NCBI GenBank assembly: GCA_949752735.1
Contig: OX457039.1
Location: forward strand, 47,839,218-47,903,217
Length of the DNA stretch: 64,000 nucleotides
Direction: 5' to 3'
DNA from: Lumbricus terrestris
Lineage: Eukaryota; Annelida; Clitellata; Crassiclitellata; Lumbricidae
The notes beneath the pieces are model-generated. The model was not told the DNA's origin, ran no database searches, and saw nothing but the letters and a program-made list of their open reading frames with translations. The position numbers and the translations under genes were made by a program. Numbering within the stretch: the first letter of the stretch is position 1; each line of letters begins with the position of its first letter. Positions 34,254 to 45,893 of this stretch are shown here, one piece after another.

Positions 34254-34785
34254 CTCTAGAACATCTAGAGTCACTAAATAATATCGAGTTGCCTTGCTTT
34301 GAACATTACTTAGGAGTCAGGACACTAAAGACAACTAGTCATTTTACATTTTGATTTCAGCATAAATTTATCAATTATATGCGTTTTTCAATAATTGGGA
34401 TGGGATGGTTTATCCCCCGGATACTCTATATTCCATCCCTCCGGAGAACTTTTAGGGGGAATAGAATATCCTGTGATACCGGGAAATAGCAACCTACGGA
34501 TCACGTGGGCGTCATTTTGCCTCAATCCGCGCCCGTTGACCTCGGGTTGGTCAGTAAATTTCGATCGTTCTCAACACATACGTTGCAATCCATGTCATTC
34601 TCGGTGTTTATTATCTTGGCATTTAGGCCTATGTGGCGCATTGGCTTTGAATGATATTCGAATGACTGGAAAGGTCTCCGCTGACAAGCTCTTGCAGACA
34701 CGTAGAACTCGAATGAGCATTGGCAGAATCATCCCTTCCCTAGCTATAGGCATAATGTTTGTCGACTTAGTCAAACCAAAGAATC

Positions 34786-35052
34786 AATGAAGTAAGGTCA
34801 CTCGCTGGTCTACTTTACAGAGTTGTTCTTGGCACTTGGCGACCGCGCATTCTCGGTTGCTGGTCCCAGATGCTGGAACAGTCTTCCACCGGACATTAGA
34901 TTGGCCGCCTCAGTGGACTCTTTTAAAACAGAGCTCAAAACTTATCTGTTTGCTAAGGCGTATCCCGCAGTTGGCCGTTTGTGAGGCGCCCTTGTAGCGG
35001 TATGGCCGCGTTACGGCGCCATATAAATTGTCGTTATTATTACTGTAATCGT
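34786..35052 (+). pseudogene. LINE (CR1/L2-like) C-terminal fragment and 3' tail
   Basis: The frame at 34846-34984 reads DRAFSVAGPRCWNSLPPDIR ... SFKTELKTYLF, the stereotyped C-terminus of CR1/L2-type ORF2, then TGA and a short 3' UTR ending CGCCATATAAATTGTCGTTATTATTA. 5' truncated, a separate family from the 46.6 kb copy. Confidence 0.85.
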
Positions 35053-35200
35053 CAGCGGCGTAGACAAGGGAGTTAGAGGGTTACACCCCATGGCTAAGAT
35101 GGCTTAGGAAAAAGTTTTTAAAAGGTTATTTATCCACTTAAATATAAAAAAACAATTGTTTGAAGTAGCAATTGTTTTTCTTACTTTATTCCGTTTGTTA
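35053..35200. mobile_element. Truncated MITE, GGCGTAGAC family
   Basis: Starts CAGCGGCGTAGACAAGG and is the inverse of the right half of the element at 48272-48611, including AAACAATTGTTTG. The right end is missing. Confidence 0.6.
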
Positions 35201-35404
35201 CTTTATTCCCTTTTTATTTGCTGTAATCGGCCTGTTTGAAGTAACAATAACTATTGTTTTATAATATAATAAATAATAGCTGAGTAATAGTATATTATAT
35301 CAAAGTCAGAGCCTATTGCATATATAAAATTAATTATACACCGGTGCATGCATGAGTGAGAATATGTTGACCCACCCTGTGCGCGGTGCACTCCAGTCTC
35401 CAGG

Positions 35405-35960
35405 AATAAGACGACGACGACGACGACGACAACGTCGTTATAAATAGCCGTAGGTGGTCGACGTTGGTCGTTAGGGGAGAGGCAGAGAGAAGGAGGAGAG
35501 AAAGAGAGTAGGAGAGAAAGAGAGGAGGAGAGACAGAGAGGAGGAATAGGATAGACAGAGAGGAGGAAAGATAGGGGAAAGGTGAAGCAGGGAGGAGGAG
35601 AGACAGGGAGAAGGTGAAACAGGGAGGAGGTGAAGCAGGGAGGAGGAGAAGCAAAGATGGAGGGGCAGAGAAGAGGAGAGGAAGGGAGGAGGAGAGGCAG
35701 AGAGGAGGAGAGGCAGGGAGGAGAAGAGGCAGGGAGGAGGAGAGGCAGGGCGGAGGAGAGACAGAAGAGGAGAAGCAGAGAAGGAGGAGAGGCAGAGAGG
35801 ACGAGAGACAGGGAGGATGAGAGACAGGGAGGATGAGAGACGGAAAGAGGAGAAGCAGGGAAGGAGGAGAGACAGAGAGGACGAAAGACAGGGAGGATGA
35901 GAGATAGGGAAGAGGAGAGCTAGGAAAGAGAAGAGGCAGGGAGGAGGAGGAGGAGAGCAG
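35405..35960. repeat. GAC array followed by a GGAGAGGCAGGGA-type polypurine minisatellite
   Basis: A short GAC run, then about 490 bp of almost pure purine on the plus strand in irregular GGAGGAGAGACAGAGA units. All long frames here are artefacts. Confidence 0.93.
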
Positions 35961-36137
35961 AGATGAAGACAGGCAGGAAGCGCTGGGGAGACGAATGCAG
36001 CAGAAGAAAGACGAAGGGAGGTTGGCAGAGAAGGAGGGAGGTCAGAGGAGAATAAGGATGGCTGCAGTGTGGTCGTCATTGAGCATCTCTGGCCGTCGAA
36101 GAAAGTCGGCGCTTGGAACCATCGTCACCGGTAACAT

Positions 36138-36282
<145 letters not shown>

Positions 36283-36704
36283 ACCTTCAGCAGCATCTGC
36301 AACGGAGGAGAGAGGAGGAAAGAGTGGCTGCTGCATCAGACGGAAACTCAATGGCGCTCAGTTCCTTGGCTTTATTGAGGCGGGGAAGAGGAGGACGAGG
36401 AAGAGGAAGAGGAAGAGGAAGAAGAAGGAGAGAGTGTATACAGGCGAAGAGGGGTCGTGACGTAGGCTCTCTTTTCTCGGCGTCTATATTCGACGACCAA
36501 AGATGCTCAATGACTTACACGCCGAGTAGGAGGATGAGAGGGAGGAAGGAGGAGTAGCGACAGCAGGAGGAGGAGGAGGATGAAGAGGAGTAGGAGGTGG
36601 ATGGTGGTTTAAGCGCCTGCTTTTAAATCCGAAGAGGAACAGCGCGGACGATATATCAGTCGAATCGAATGGACGAGAAATGCGAATCAGAGGGTGATGT
36701 ATGG

Positions 36705-37072
<368 letters not shown>

Positions 37073-37482
37073 GCCACCGTCACGTGTATTGTCTCTCCGG
37101 ATAAAAACATCTGAGAACGATAAACAGATGAGCGCTCTAAACGACAAAAAGTCGACTACAATAGTAGACTGAAGACATACAAGCGATCATATTCACTGCA
37201 CGATGAACGAAAGCCACGTTATAGGCTTATTCGTTAACCATAACAATAAATATTATTGAACCGAAGCATCGGTGGAAGTATCTCTCTCAGGCCATGATGG
37301 CGCTTTAGAAGTAATTGAATTTAACAAAATATTGAGTGGGGAGGGTGTATTGACACTCTGCTTCCCCCTTTTACTGTTGTAGACTATCCAATGAGAGAGT
37401 GTATCATTACAGGTCGCCGGGTCGTCGGAAACGAAAGACTTTGATGACAGGAGTTGTTCTCTTTGGATTGGACTTACAGTAG

Positions 37483-37660
37483 ATGTCTTCCGACGCCAGA
37501 GCTGGTGGTGGACGAGGTGGTGGAGGCGGTAGAAGTGTCAGATGGAACGGTGGGTCTTGGCTTCGTCAGCGTCGCCGGAAGTGGTCAGCAGCTGAGTTGA
37601 CCGGACTGTTGCTCTTCATTGCTTCCATTCTCCTGCTGGTCATCGGATTGCTTCTCACAG
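37483..37660 (+). CDS. TMEM200-like two-pass membrane protein, exon 1
   Basis: Three exons (37483-37660, 42497-42950, 44148-44886) join in phase to 1,371 nt, 456 residues. Exon 1 starts at the first ATG after an in-frame TAG and ends ACAG|GTCAGT, phase 1. It encodes a Gly/Arg-rich cytoplasmic N-terminus and the first membrane segment (~39-62, LLLFIASILLLVIGLLLTVLG across the junction). A basic residue cluster, a TM ending in VLG, a short loop, a GP motif, a second TM and a long Ser-rich tail is the plan of the TMEM200 family (DUF2371; human TMEM200A is 491 residues). TTACAG just before the ATG could end an intron in the 5' UTR. TMEM200 function is poorly known. Splicing and family are inferred. 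Confidence 0.65.
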
Positions 37661-37866
37661 GTCAGTCACACGGAAGGAAATTAATTATTATGTTATACTT
37701 GAACAGACACGCAGGTCCACAGGCACTCTCAAAGAAGCAGACAAGCAAACAGACAGGCAGACAGGCAGACAGACAGACAGACAGACAGACAGACCAATAT
37801 ACTGCCTTCAGTTGAACAGCCACGTATGCTCGTATATAGCTTCCTCTTGATTGCATATAGCCTATA

Positions 37867-39258
37867 CAAGGTGGGCCAAAAAATCTAGTTTTTTTGCTAA
37901 TATCTTGACCAAAAGTAAGAATCTCAAAATTAAATTTTACAGCCTTATAGACAATTCATATTTACACATCATGGCCAGATTTCATCAAAATATTTCAAAC
38001 AGACCAAACGTTATATCACTTTTAGTGAGGCCACATACCGTTTTTTGATGATTCAAAAACGCGACGCAACAAAAAGTAACAAAAAACCAATTTAATTATT
38101 CTGGCCAATATCTTGGCCAGAAGTAAGAATATCGAAATGAAATTTTAGAGGCTTAAAGACAATTCATATCATCTGCATATGATGGCCAGATTTTATCAAA
38201 ATATTTCGAAAAGAACAAAAGTTGTATCACCTTTAGTGAGGCCACCCACCGGTTTTTGACGATTCAAAAACGTAACGCAACAAAAAGTACCAAAACAATG
38301 ATTTTATTAAGTCTCATCTCAAATAATTGTTATCAGATAGCCTTGATATTGCCAGATAATCATTATTACTACTATTTTAAACAGAAACAGGGTACCAGCG
38401 TAGCTGCACGTTACCATGAAGTCCCTTAGGAAGATGGCAATCAAGTTGGTAAACAAGGAATCTGTCAGATTATTAATTTTGTTATTAAAGCAATGCAATT
38501 CAAATTTTAAAAAAAATGGCCAAGGTGTCAATGACAGACAAAATGTGTATTCAGACACCTCTTGAGCAAGATCCTATGAGCAAGTTGCTCATAGGATCTT
38601 GAGTAGACGTTGCTCAGAGCAACGTCTACTCTGATAAACAGTGAGAGCGCAAAAATTAAGAGTTGAGCTGAGAGTAAAGAGATTTGCAGTAAATGAAAGG
38701 AGATCGGCTCGATTGTTCTGGTTTCATTGAGAAAGCAAATGGCCCCAAATCCCCGGATTTAAACCCGATGGATTGATAATCAATTGAGGAGAGCTACATT
38801 GTATGCTGAAGAATAATCACTATCTGCAACCAAAACCAAGAACGGTAAGAGAATTGATGGACGCATTGGAGTTAACATGGGCATATTTGCCTTTGTAACG
38901 CATCAACAGAGCCATCAAGAACTTTGCAAAGATGATCAAAAGAAGTTTTGGCACTGGTGGTGGGCACATTGAACACAAGTTGTGAAGCACTATCAGGTCA
39001 ATTTCCAAACAATTATTTGAGATATGACTTGATAACATCACGTTTTTGTTGCGTTACGTTTTTGAATGGTAAAAAAACGGTGGGTGGCCTCACTAAAAGT
39101 GATATTACTTTTGTTCTGTTCAAAATATTTTTATGAAATCTGGCCATGATGTGTAAATATGAATTGTCTATAAGCCTGTAAAATTTCAGTTGGAAATTCT
39201 TGCTTTTGGTCAAGATATTGACAAAAAACTTATGAATGGTCTTTTTTGGCCTACCCTG
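37867..39258. mobile_element. Decayed Tc1/mariner-like DNA transposon
   Basis: Termini CAAGGTGGGCCAAAAAA / TTTTTTGGCCTACCCTG, TA duplicated on both sides. Terminal inverted repeats of about 190 bp; the left one is present twice in tandem (from 37890 and from 38100). A transposase remnant on the plus strand near 38735-38770 contains SPDLNPMD, the conserved block around the final catalytic residue of Tc1/mariner transposases, with stops and frameshifts around it. Two perfect palindromes lie at 38567-38630. Confidence 0.85.
38567..38630. repeat. Two adjacent perfect palindromes
   Basis: Arms of 17 bp around one base (38567-38601) followed immediately by arms of 14 bp around one base (38602-38630). 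Confidence 0.95.
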
Positions 39259-40411
39259 TATATATTATATATGTATATATATATATATATATATAATTAT
39301 ATATAGTCAACCTGGTCTATGCAAGTATATTTATAGCAAGTAGGCCTACCGTACCCGTACAGCTGACAGAAAAATCTTGCATTAGGTTTTAGTTGATGTA
39401 GCGATATACTCTGCACGATTGAAGACACAAAGAGATGCATTACGGTATGTCAGATATCAGGTTGACTATAATATAGATGCAGAGTTGCAGACTGTGCAAT
39501 GATGCAATTAATGATATTTTAAGGCACAAAGCAAGGAAGAAATCACAAGATGCACAGCACCATTTAACGAATAAAACTATGACCAAGCAAATTGCAGGCT
39601 TGCATGCAAGAGACCGAGACCAAGACCAAGACCAAGACCATGTGTTCCTGGACCAAGACACAAGATACGAGACAGTTTGAGACAGTTCAAGAATGAGGAC
39701 TGAGGATTTCGGTGTTTCGTTTCGTAGGGCAGGACACGTATATGGGGCCATATCATGGGTTCATATGAATACCGTCGCAACGTAGACAAAAATAGTTTTA
39801 AATTTTCAGATATTATTTCAACCCGTTTATAGGCTACAGTCATGTTTTGTCTCACAAGGACGCTTCAATGAGACATTAAAGATTTTGTAAGGTAGGTCTA
39901 CTTAAAAATTGTCATAGTTAATCATTGATAATAATCAAGTGTATAATCCGCACATAGATGACTACATACGTTAACGTATACCTTTAGCAATAGCCTACTG
40001 CCTGCATAATTATACGAGAGCCTATTGTAATTGGTGGAATTTTAGCAAGAAACCAAACTCAGCGGTGTAAAAATTGATCAGCTGCTGGTTATGCAAATCT
40101 ATTACTGTAATTCCTGGCTCAGCTGATGGACATTATTTTGAGGTGTCAACAACATTAATTTACTATTACGTCCATGGGCGTAGCCAGCTATCAGAAAGTG
40201 GGGTGGTTAGGAAAAATGCAATTACTATAATAGAAGTGTAGGTCACTGCTACAAGCTCTTTGAAATTGAGCAGTTTTAAAAAATAAAGGTTTGTTTTTAA
40301 TGTTCACTGATTGTCCTGTAAGCAAATTGACTTGATAAATTGATTTTTATAAGACTGGCAAGACTCTCAGACATGCAACATTTTTAGCAAGCTTTTCTCG
40401 ACCCCTCCCCA
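39259..40411. other. Intronic noncoding sequence
   Basis: TA run near 39270; AAGACC hexamer repeats at 39612-39645; a MITE-like left end (ATGGGCGTAGCCAGC) at 40156 without a partner. No exon seen. Confidence 0.4.
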
Positions 40412-40767
40412 CAGGGATGCCACTCTGAATTAAAAACAGTGAGATCTGGCCGAAAAAAGGTAGAAAAAGCTAGATTTCGAAATTTTTTAGAAATGCATCG
40501 GATTTTCAGACGTGAAATTTAAAATTTCCAGATTTTCCTCTTGTCACTTCTCATAATTGGTGACGAACTTTTAAAAATCTTATATCTTTGACTTTTGCTC
40601 GTCTTTTCTTCGTTTTTACCTCAAAATGTGCATTAATGCCTTAAAAAGTCAGAAAACCGCCGTAAGAAAAAAATAGATCTTGACAAAAAACCTAGAAGCC
40701 TACACAAGACCGAAAAAACCTAGATCTAGGTGGAAAAGCTATGAGTGGCAAAACTGTGGCATCCCTG
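40412..40767. mobile_element. MITE with CAGGGATGCCAC termini
   Basis: Left CAGGGATGCCACTC, right GTGGCATCCCTG; 356 bp. hAT-like ends, but no matching 8-bp flanks. Its right part recurs truncated at 41268-41373 (CCTAGATCTAGGTGGAAA). Confidence 0.75.
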
Positions 40768-41267
40768 ACTGTGAATAAGCTGCAAATACAGAGCAGTAAT
40801 GCACTGTCTCTAAAATGTTGAAAAGATCATCATCATCATCATCAGCGTCGTCGTCATCGTCATTATCGTCATCACCATCGCCACCATCGCCACCATCACC
40901 ATCACCATCACCATCACCATCATCATCATCATCATCATCCATGGGTTCATCGCCCGTATGTGCTTGATGCCCGAGATTTTGAATCTCTGAAATAGCCACC
41001 TTCGGGAAGCGAACCGCACGGTCTTTTTCACAGAGTTGCGTAAAGACGCACTGCTTACGCAATTACCGATGTAGCTAAGCGACCTAGTCTTTTCTTATTT
41101 GAATGCAGCTAACGTATTTATATATGCTTATAGCTTAGATTGACAACTGTTTGAAAGGTGTCTAAGTAAATATTAAATATTCCCGCGTTATAGGTGCCAT
41201 CTTGCGATCTCGCGTAAACATTGATGCCGATACAACCCTACGTCACGTAAATACTCGTATACTTTCG

Positions 41268-41373
41268 AAAAGACCGTCGTGAGAAAAAAGTTAGATCCTG
41301 AAAAGAAAAACCTATAGAAACTTAGACAAGGCCGAAAACCTAGATCTAGGTGGAAAGCCATGAGTGACATCCT
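41268..41373. mobile_element. Truncated copy of the CAGGGATGCCAC MITE
   Basis: Shares GACCG..GTAAGAAAAAA, ACAAGACCGAAAA-type and CCTAGATCTAGGTGGAAA blocks with 40640-40767 and ends near GTGACATCCTT. Confidence 0.6.
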
Positions 41374-41506
41374 TGCCTCCTCATACCCGAACGAAAACTC
41401 AACTGGATTGAGCAAATTGTGTGGATTATATTTCCAGAGGGCTGTGGTTCAAACCACCCCAAAATACCTCAAACTTCCCAAAGCACTCCGTGTTAACGCC
41501 AAATTT

Positions 41507-41972
41507 TGTGGGGCGGTGGTGTAGAGGGTATTGTTTGTATGTGCACATGTTATAGCGCCCCTTCAAGCTCTCTACTCAGAGGTGTCCCCGGGACCCCGAC
41601 TACAGCGCGGACACTGCATCGGAGTTTCACGCCGAAGCGCTGAGCAATTGCGAGGGAAGGAAGCTTGCCCAAGGTCCCTACGCGGCGACTTGAGGTGGAT
41701 TCGAACCTACAACCCACCGGCTGCAAGGAAACGAACATACCCACTACACCACCGCGCCTCTGGGCATTTTCGTGGCCCTGCAGCTGGAGGGTTGCAGGTT
41801 CTAATGATCGAATCCACCTCAAGCCGCCTCGTGAGGGACCTTGGGCAAGTCCTTCCCTTCCAAGTGCTCAGCGCTTTGGCGTCAAAGTCCGATTCAGTGT
41901 CCACGCGGTAGTCGGGAGCGCTTCTGAGTAGAATCTCGAAGGGGCGCTATAACAAGTGCACATACAAACATA
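41507..41972 (+). mobile_element. SINE family A copy interrupted by an antisense SINE
   Basis: Plus-strand head (GCGGTGGTGTAGAGGGTATT, to about 41530) and the rest from about 41759, with degraded B box, core GACCTTGGGCAAGTCCTT, and tail CGCTATAACAAGTGCACATA. The gap is filled by the antisense copy at 41533-41758. GGGTATT and GGGCATT at the two edges may be the target duplication. Confidence 0.8.
41533..41758 (-). mobile_element. SINE family A copy (antisense, nested)
   Basis: Nearly complete: tail, core, B box, A box (antisense ctacaccaccgcgcctc). Confidence 0.92.
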
Positions 41973-42496
41973 AAAAATGGTTACGTTGCACTTACAAAGC
42001 TATAGCCTAAGACAAACGGATCAGCGGCTATGTAGGCTATAGCCTACCTCTGAAACAGAGTTAGGCTATGTTCAATTCAGCCGAGACTTTGTCTTTCTTC
42101 CAATTTCGACCGACGTTGCTAAGTGCTAACTGACCGACTCTTTAGGCAATAGGCATAGATCTATAATAAACAAAGACGGTCGCATCGTTACTGTCGCATC
42201 ATAGACTATTATTCATGGGCACTTTAGGCCCTAGTCGGTATTTGGAATCTATTATCGTCCTTTCAGTTCAACATGTCAGCAAGCACCAGCTGTCCAGCTG
42301 CTCAGACATCATAGCTGCTAGCCAATGCCATGCACGGGTGCCTATCACCGCTATCAGTTGCAAATAATAAGGGATATTTTACTCTGCTATTTGTTCTTCA
42401 GCCTCCTTCCTATTCCTGAAGCTGAAGCAGGCTTATTATAGCAGCCAAGACGAAGTATTTGCCCGTAGGTGTATATAACGCGCTGTTCTTATTTAG

Positions 42497-42950
42497 TGCT
42501 GGGCTTTGGAAAGCAGAGTGGCGATGAACCGAAGATGGCCGAAGGGGGAGAAGGGAGTAAGACGCACCACCACCGCCACCGCCACCATCAGCAGCTGCTG
42601 CTGCTGCAGATCGCCGGTCCATCGTGTCTGTCTATGACGACGATCATCTGGGTGGCTGGCTGCATCTTCGTGCGGCTGTGGAGGGCCGAGCAGCGCCAGC
42701 ACAACGCTTCTCTCACCGAGTTAAACGACCGACTTCACCTGCACGCCGTCGCCAGAGACCTCCTTGCGGCCAGCCACCACCACCGCCTCCGCCGACACTC
42801 CGCCGCCTCCGCCGCCGCCGCCTCCGCCGCAGCGTCGTCGATGAGCCTCCGATCGCCCAGCAGCAGCCTCATCGCCTACGACGCTCAACTCAAGCGTCTT
42901 CTCAGCCGTCATCTCCAACGTCATCACAAGTCAACTGCGGCGGATCGCAG
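42497..42950 (+). CDS. TMEM200-like protein, exon 2
   Basis: Begins after TTATTTAG and completes Val60 in phase 1; ends GCAG|GTTCGT in phase 2. It encodes the loop with a His-rich patch (83-92), the GP motif (100-101), the second membrane segment (about 103-121, TTIIWVAGCIFVRLW) and the following polar segment with a possible N-glycosylation sequon NAS (if lumenal; otherwise irrelevant). An Ala/Ser/His-rich low-complexity stretch follows. The donor is not ideal, but the phase match to exon 3 is exact. Confidence 0.65.
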
Positions 42951-44147
42951 GTTCGTCTAACCTGATTTTAGCCGCCATGCTCGATAAGAAAATATGTTCC
43001 CATTCGTCATAGGCTACCACAGTCTGGTGTTAACTCAAATCATCCAGAGAGCATGTCCAGCAGGACATTATATTAATGTTGATAATAATTATAGTAATTA
43101 ATTAATTATAGTGATTAATGTTAATAATAATTATATTAATGCTATTCATTCACTTCGAGAATTTATAGGGCTTCAACAAGAGACATGCTCACAGGCGCTT
43201 CCAGCCACGACCGTTTCAATCACAGCCCAACCACTGCTACAAATGTATGACTTGCGTGACTTATTAGCTCTCAGATCGTGTTAGTTCATCCTTTAAATTC
43301 AACGATAATTACATATAGTAGTGGAATGGAGAAACTGCATTGCCCGATGTGCAGAGCTGCACCAGAAGGACTAAGGTCTAAGGTAAGGAGGTAGCACAGA
43401 AGGCTTGGCTTAATAAGCTATAGCCATTAAAGTCAATTCAATATAATATTTGAAAAGTGTATGTGATGCTCGCATATAGGCCTATTTATGCTTAGTCGTA
43501 ATTTTTTCACTTGTGCACTCATAGGCCTATAACAAGCTCTGACTAATATGCCGGAAGGAAACCAAACTCGTTGCGCTATTTAGGCTACATAATTTTATTA
43601 TGTAGGCCATACAGTAAAACTAAACTTTCGGCTGCAGACTGCAGTGAGTTATAGCCTAGGCTATATCTAAATCATTCGTATTTGCTAGTTAGTAAAAGAG
43701 GTTTTTTTGTCACCTTCACGGTTCAAAGTTTAAGAAATAAATTTATTATGGATTCGAGGGCAGCAGGTCTATAGGTTGTAGTATTGAACAAGTCCTTCTT
43801 GCTCAGCTGGCTGAAATGTATCTCTATGCGGATATCATTTGCTATCATGATCATCGATCGGTAATTGAACTTCAGGTCATACTTGAGTACCAGATTAATG
43901 TGGCATAGGCCTATAATTATACACAAAGTTAGCAGCCAGTTGAACTTGACATTCGGTTGTTCTAAGTCCTGTCGCATGGCCTTTGGTCCTTGATGGAAAA
44001 TTCATATATAATCCCTTCTGTTGAACTGTCGGACTTAAAATGCTAGATTCAGCATCAGTTTTATCTGCTGATAGTAAAATGTGCAGTTCACATGGTAACA
44101 TATAGAATGAAAATTCTGTTTTTCTTTAAACTCTGCCCGTCTTGTAG
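42951..44147 (+). other. Intron 2 of the TMEM200-like gene
   Basis: GTTCGT ... CTTGTAG, 1,197 bp, AT-rich, no repeat family identified except AATTAAT-rich sequence near 43080-43140. Confidence 0.55.
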
Positions 44148-44886
44148 GTCAGCTGAGTCTGGCTCGAGGCGTGGCTCTCATTGCTCGATGGTTGTGAGTT
44201 CCAAGTGCCGTCCATCCAGCCTCCTGTCCTCCTCATCTACCATCAAGGCCTGCAGTCACGTATCTGTTGACGCAGGGAGCACGGAGTCCGCCCCGAAGTC
44301 CGGAGGGAGCCACCACCGGCGTCGTCGCTCCAGAGCCGCCGTCAACGGATCCTTAAGCATCGATTCGACGACGGAGGATCTTGAGCACTTCATCATCATC
44401 CACAGCAAGGCCTCCACTTGCAGTTCGCTATCGCTGGCCGGAAGTCGGAGCAGCCGAACGTCGAGCAGCATCGGGTCCTTCTTCTGGGACATCCAGACGC
44501 CAGCCGCTGAGGCCCCGCCCCCGCCAGACCCAGCTAGAAACAGTTCAACGTCCTGCAGAAGACGTGGATCGAGGGATCTTAACGAAACAAAGGAGGGTTC
44601 CGTGGCCGCCCCTTCGCAACCGAAGAGGGGGTCGGCATCGATGCTGGAGGTGTCCTACCATCCGCTTTTCCTTGCATCAACGAGACGGAACTCTAGCTCG
44701 TCTTGTAGCGGATCGAAGAGAACGCCGCCGCCTGGAGGTGGGGATCGACGCCCGTCATGGACCGCTGGGACACTGTCGCCCCCTTCAGCGGCGTCCTCTG
44801 CTGCTGCTGCTGCTGCACCAGCCGCACTCAGACGATCTCGTCAGTCTCAGCCGTCCATCGCAGACAACACGATGCCTACCTCTTAA
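44148..44886 (+). CDS. TMEM200-like protein, exon 3 (C-terminus)
   Basis: Acceptor CCGTCTTGTAG. The first base completes Arg, then SAESGSRRGS and a long Ser/Pro/Arg-rich cytoplasmic tail ending at TAA 44884-44886. Recognisable non-repeat segments include STTEDLEHFIII and SIGSFFWDIQTP. An overlapping frame (44381-45046) is the +1 shadow. High GC and lack of stops over 739 nt in AT-rich surroundings support coding. Confidence 0.7.
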
Positions 44887-44924
44887 AGACAAAGACCACA
44901 GCTTCTGCCTTTTTTATTCGCATC

Positions 44925-45412
44925 TCCACAATATTGCAGTCATCTTCGACATGAGTCTGATTTTTTCCGATCACAACACCCTGCTATCTCGCGCCTGCTA
45001 TATGCACACCCGTAACCGTCGTCGACTTCGCACAATACTCGATTAAATCATCCCTCTGTTCCCATCCTAATCTAACCTCTCATCCGCTTGCACCCTCTTC
45101 TGATATCTTCCACTCACGACTGAAAAATCGAACCCATCATCAAACTAAGCTTATCCTATCCTGATTTTGCTCAGTTTTTACCACAGACCAAACGACACAT
45201 ATCACCGATCATCACTGTAGCAGTGTAGCACCACGTTCTGCTTGATCGCACATTCTCACCTATTTTGACCTGGCATCCGAACGATGCAGTTTAGCTATTG
45301 CGATTTGATTTGATTTGATATAGCGCCGGTGATTGAGCTGGTCTCTGTCACGTGACCCTTTTAGGGCGCTGATGAATTATCAAAGGCTTAATTACATTAC
45401 ACTACATTAAAT
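44925..45412 (+). pseudogene. LINE fragment with internal deletion
   Basis: Reads FDMSLIFSDHNTLLSRACYM ... RNRRRLRTILD, aligning with FDSHLSFSNH...LSRSCFMHIRDLRRI of the 46.6 kb LINE, then jumps to its C-terminal/3' UTR part (ATAGCGCCGGTGA) and a TTACATT tail. It lies in the likely 3' UTR of the TMEM200-like gene. Confidence 0.8.
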
Positions 45413-45704
45413 TTTCGTCGTTCCATCCTAAAACTAGGATCCAGACAACTGGCAACAACAGCGAACTCCCTTTTCTCGTCTCCCTGTGTTCTCCTGGCTA
45501 CATGTATGTGTGTTTCTGTTGAGAATAATTAATTGTCAGTCTCTTTTTAGACCTATGTGTAGGCCCTATGCGCCTGTCACTATGGCCTGGTATGCAGATC
45601 GCTGGCGTGAACTTCAATGTGCACATGTAGAACTGTAGATACTATATTAATCATTATTTTCAACAATGAGTGTTTGTATTTTGCCTGCTATGTATTATTG
45701 ACGC

Positions 45705-45710
45705 AATAAA
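45705..45710 (+). terminator. Candidate polyadenylation signal AATAAA
   Basis: First AATAAA noticed after the TMEM200-like stop codon, about 820 nt downstream and beyond the inserted LINE fragment. Confidence 0.3.
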
Positions 45711-45893
45711 AACTATAGGCCTATAGCCTGCGATATAAAAGTTTAATGTAGGGGTCAGAAAGAGATGATTTCTACCGGCTACGGTTCGAAATCAGGTTCG
45801 AACCAGGGAATCAATTTCGGGTCTTGTCTTTTAAGATTAAATCCGGTAGCCTACTGTCAGCTACTGAAAGTTTGAGCCGATCGAGCCGCGGTT

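Larger units (their letters stand above)
33498..34482. mobile_element. MITE of the GTGTCACGAAATAGAGTAT family with two nested hAT-like MITEs
   Basis: The left end GGTGTCACGAAGTAGAGCAT and right end AATATCCTGTGATACC are imperfect inverted repeats. The interior aligns with the 12.5 kb copy across both insertions. Without them the element is about 420 bp. Confidence 0.8.
37661..42496 (+). other. Intron 1 of the TMEM200-like gene
   Basis: GT at 37661, acceptor TTCTTATTTAG at 42486-42496; 4,836 bp. It holds a CAGA microsatellite (37752-37795), a decayed mariner-like element, a MITE, a CAT/CAC triplet tract (40826-40940) and a SINE nested in a SINE. No other exon recognised. Confidence 0.6.

Noticed and set aside
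41531..41931. Four overlapping 65-126 codon frames
   Set aside because: All lie in the nested SINE pair.
44381..45046. 221-codon plus frame overlapping the TMEM200-like exon 3
   Set aside because: Shadow frame over the exon; its end runs into the LINE fragment. The other frame fits the splice phases.
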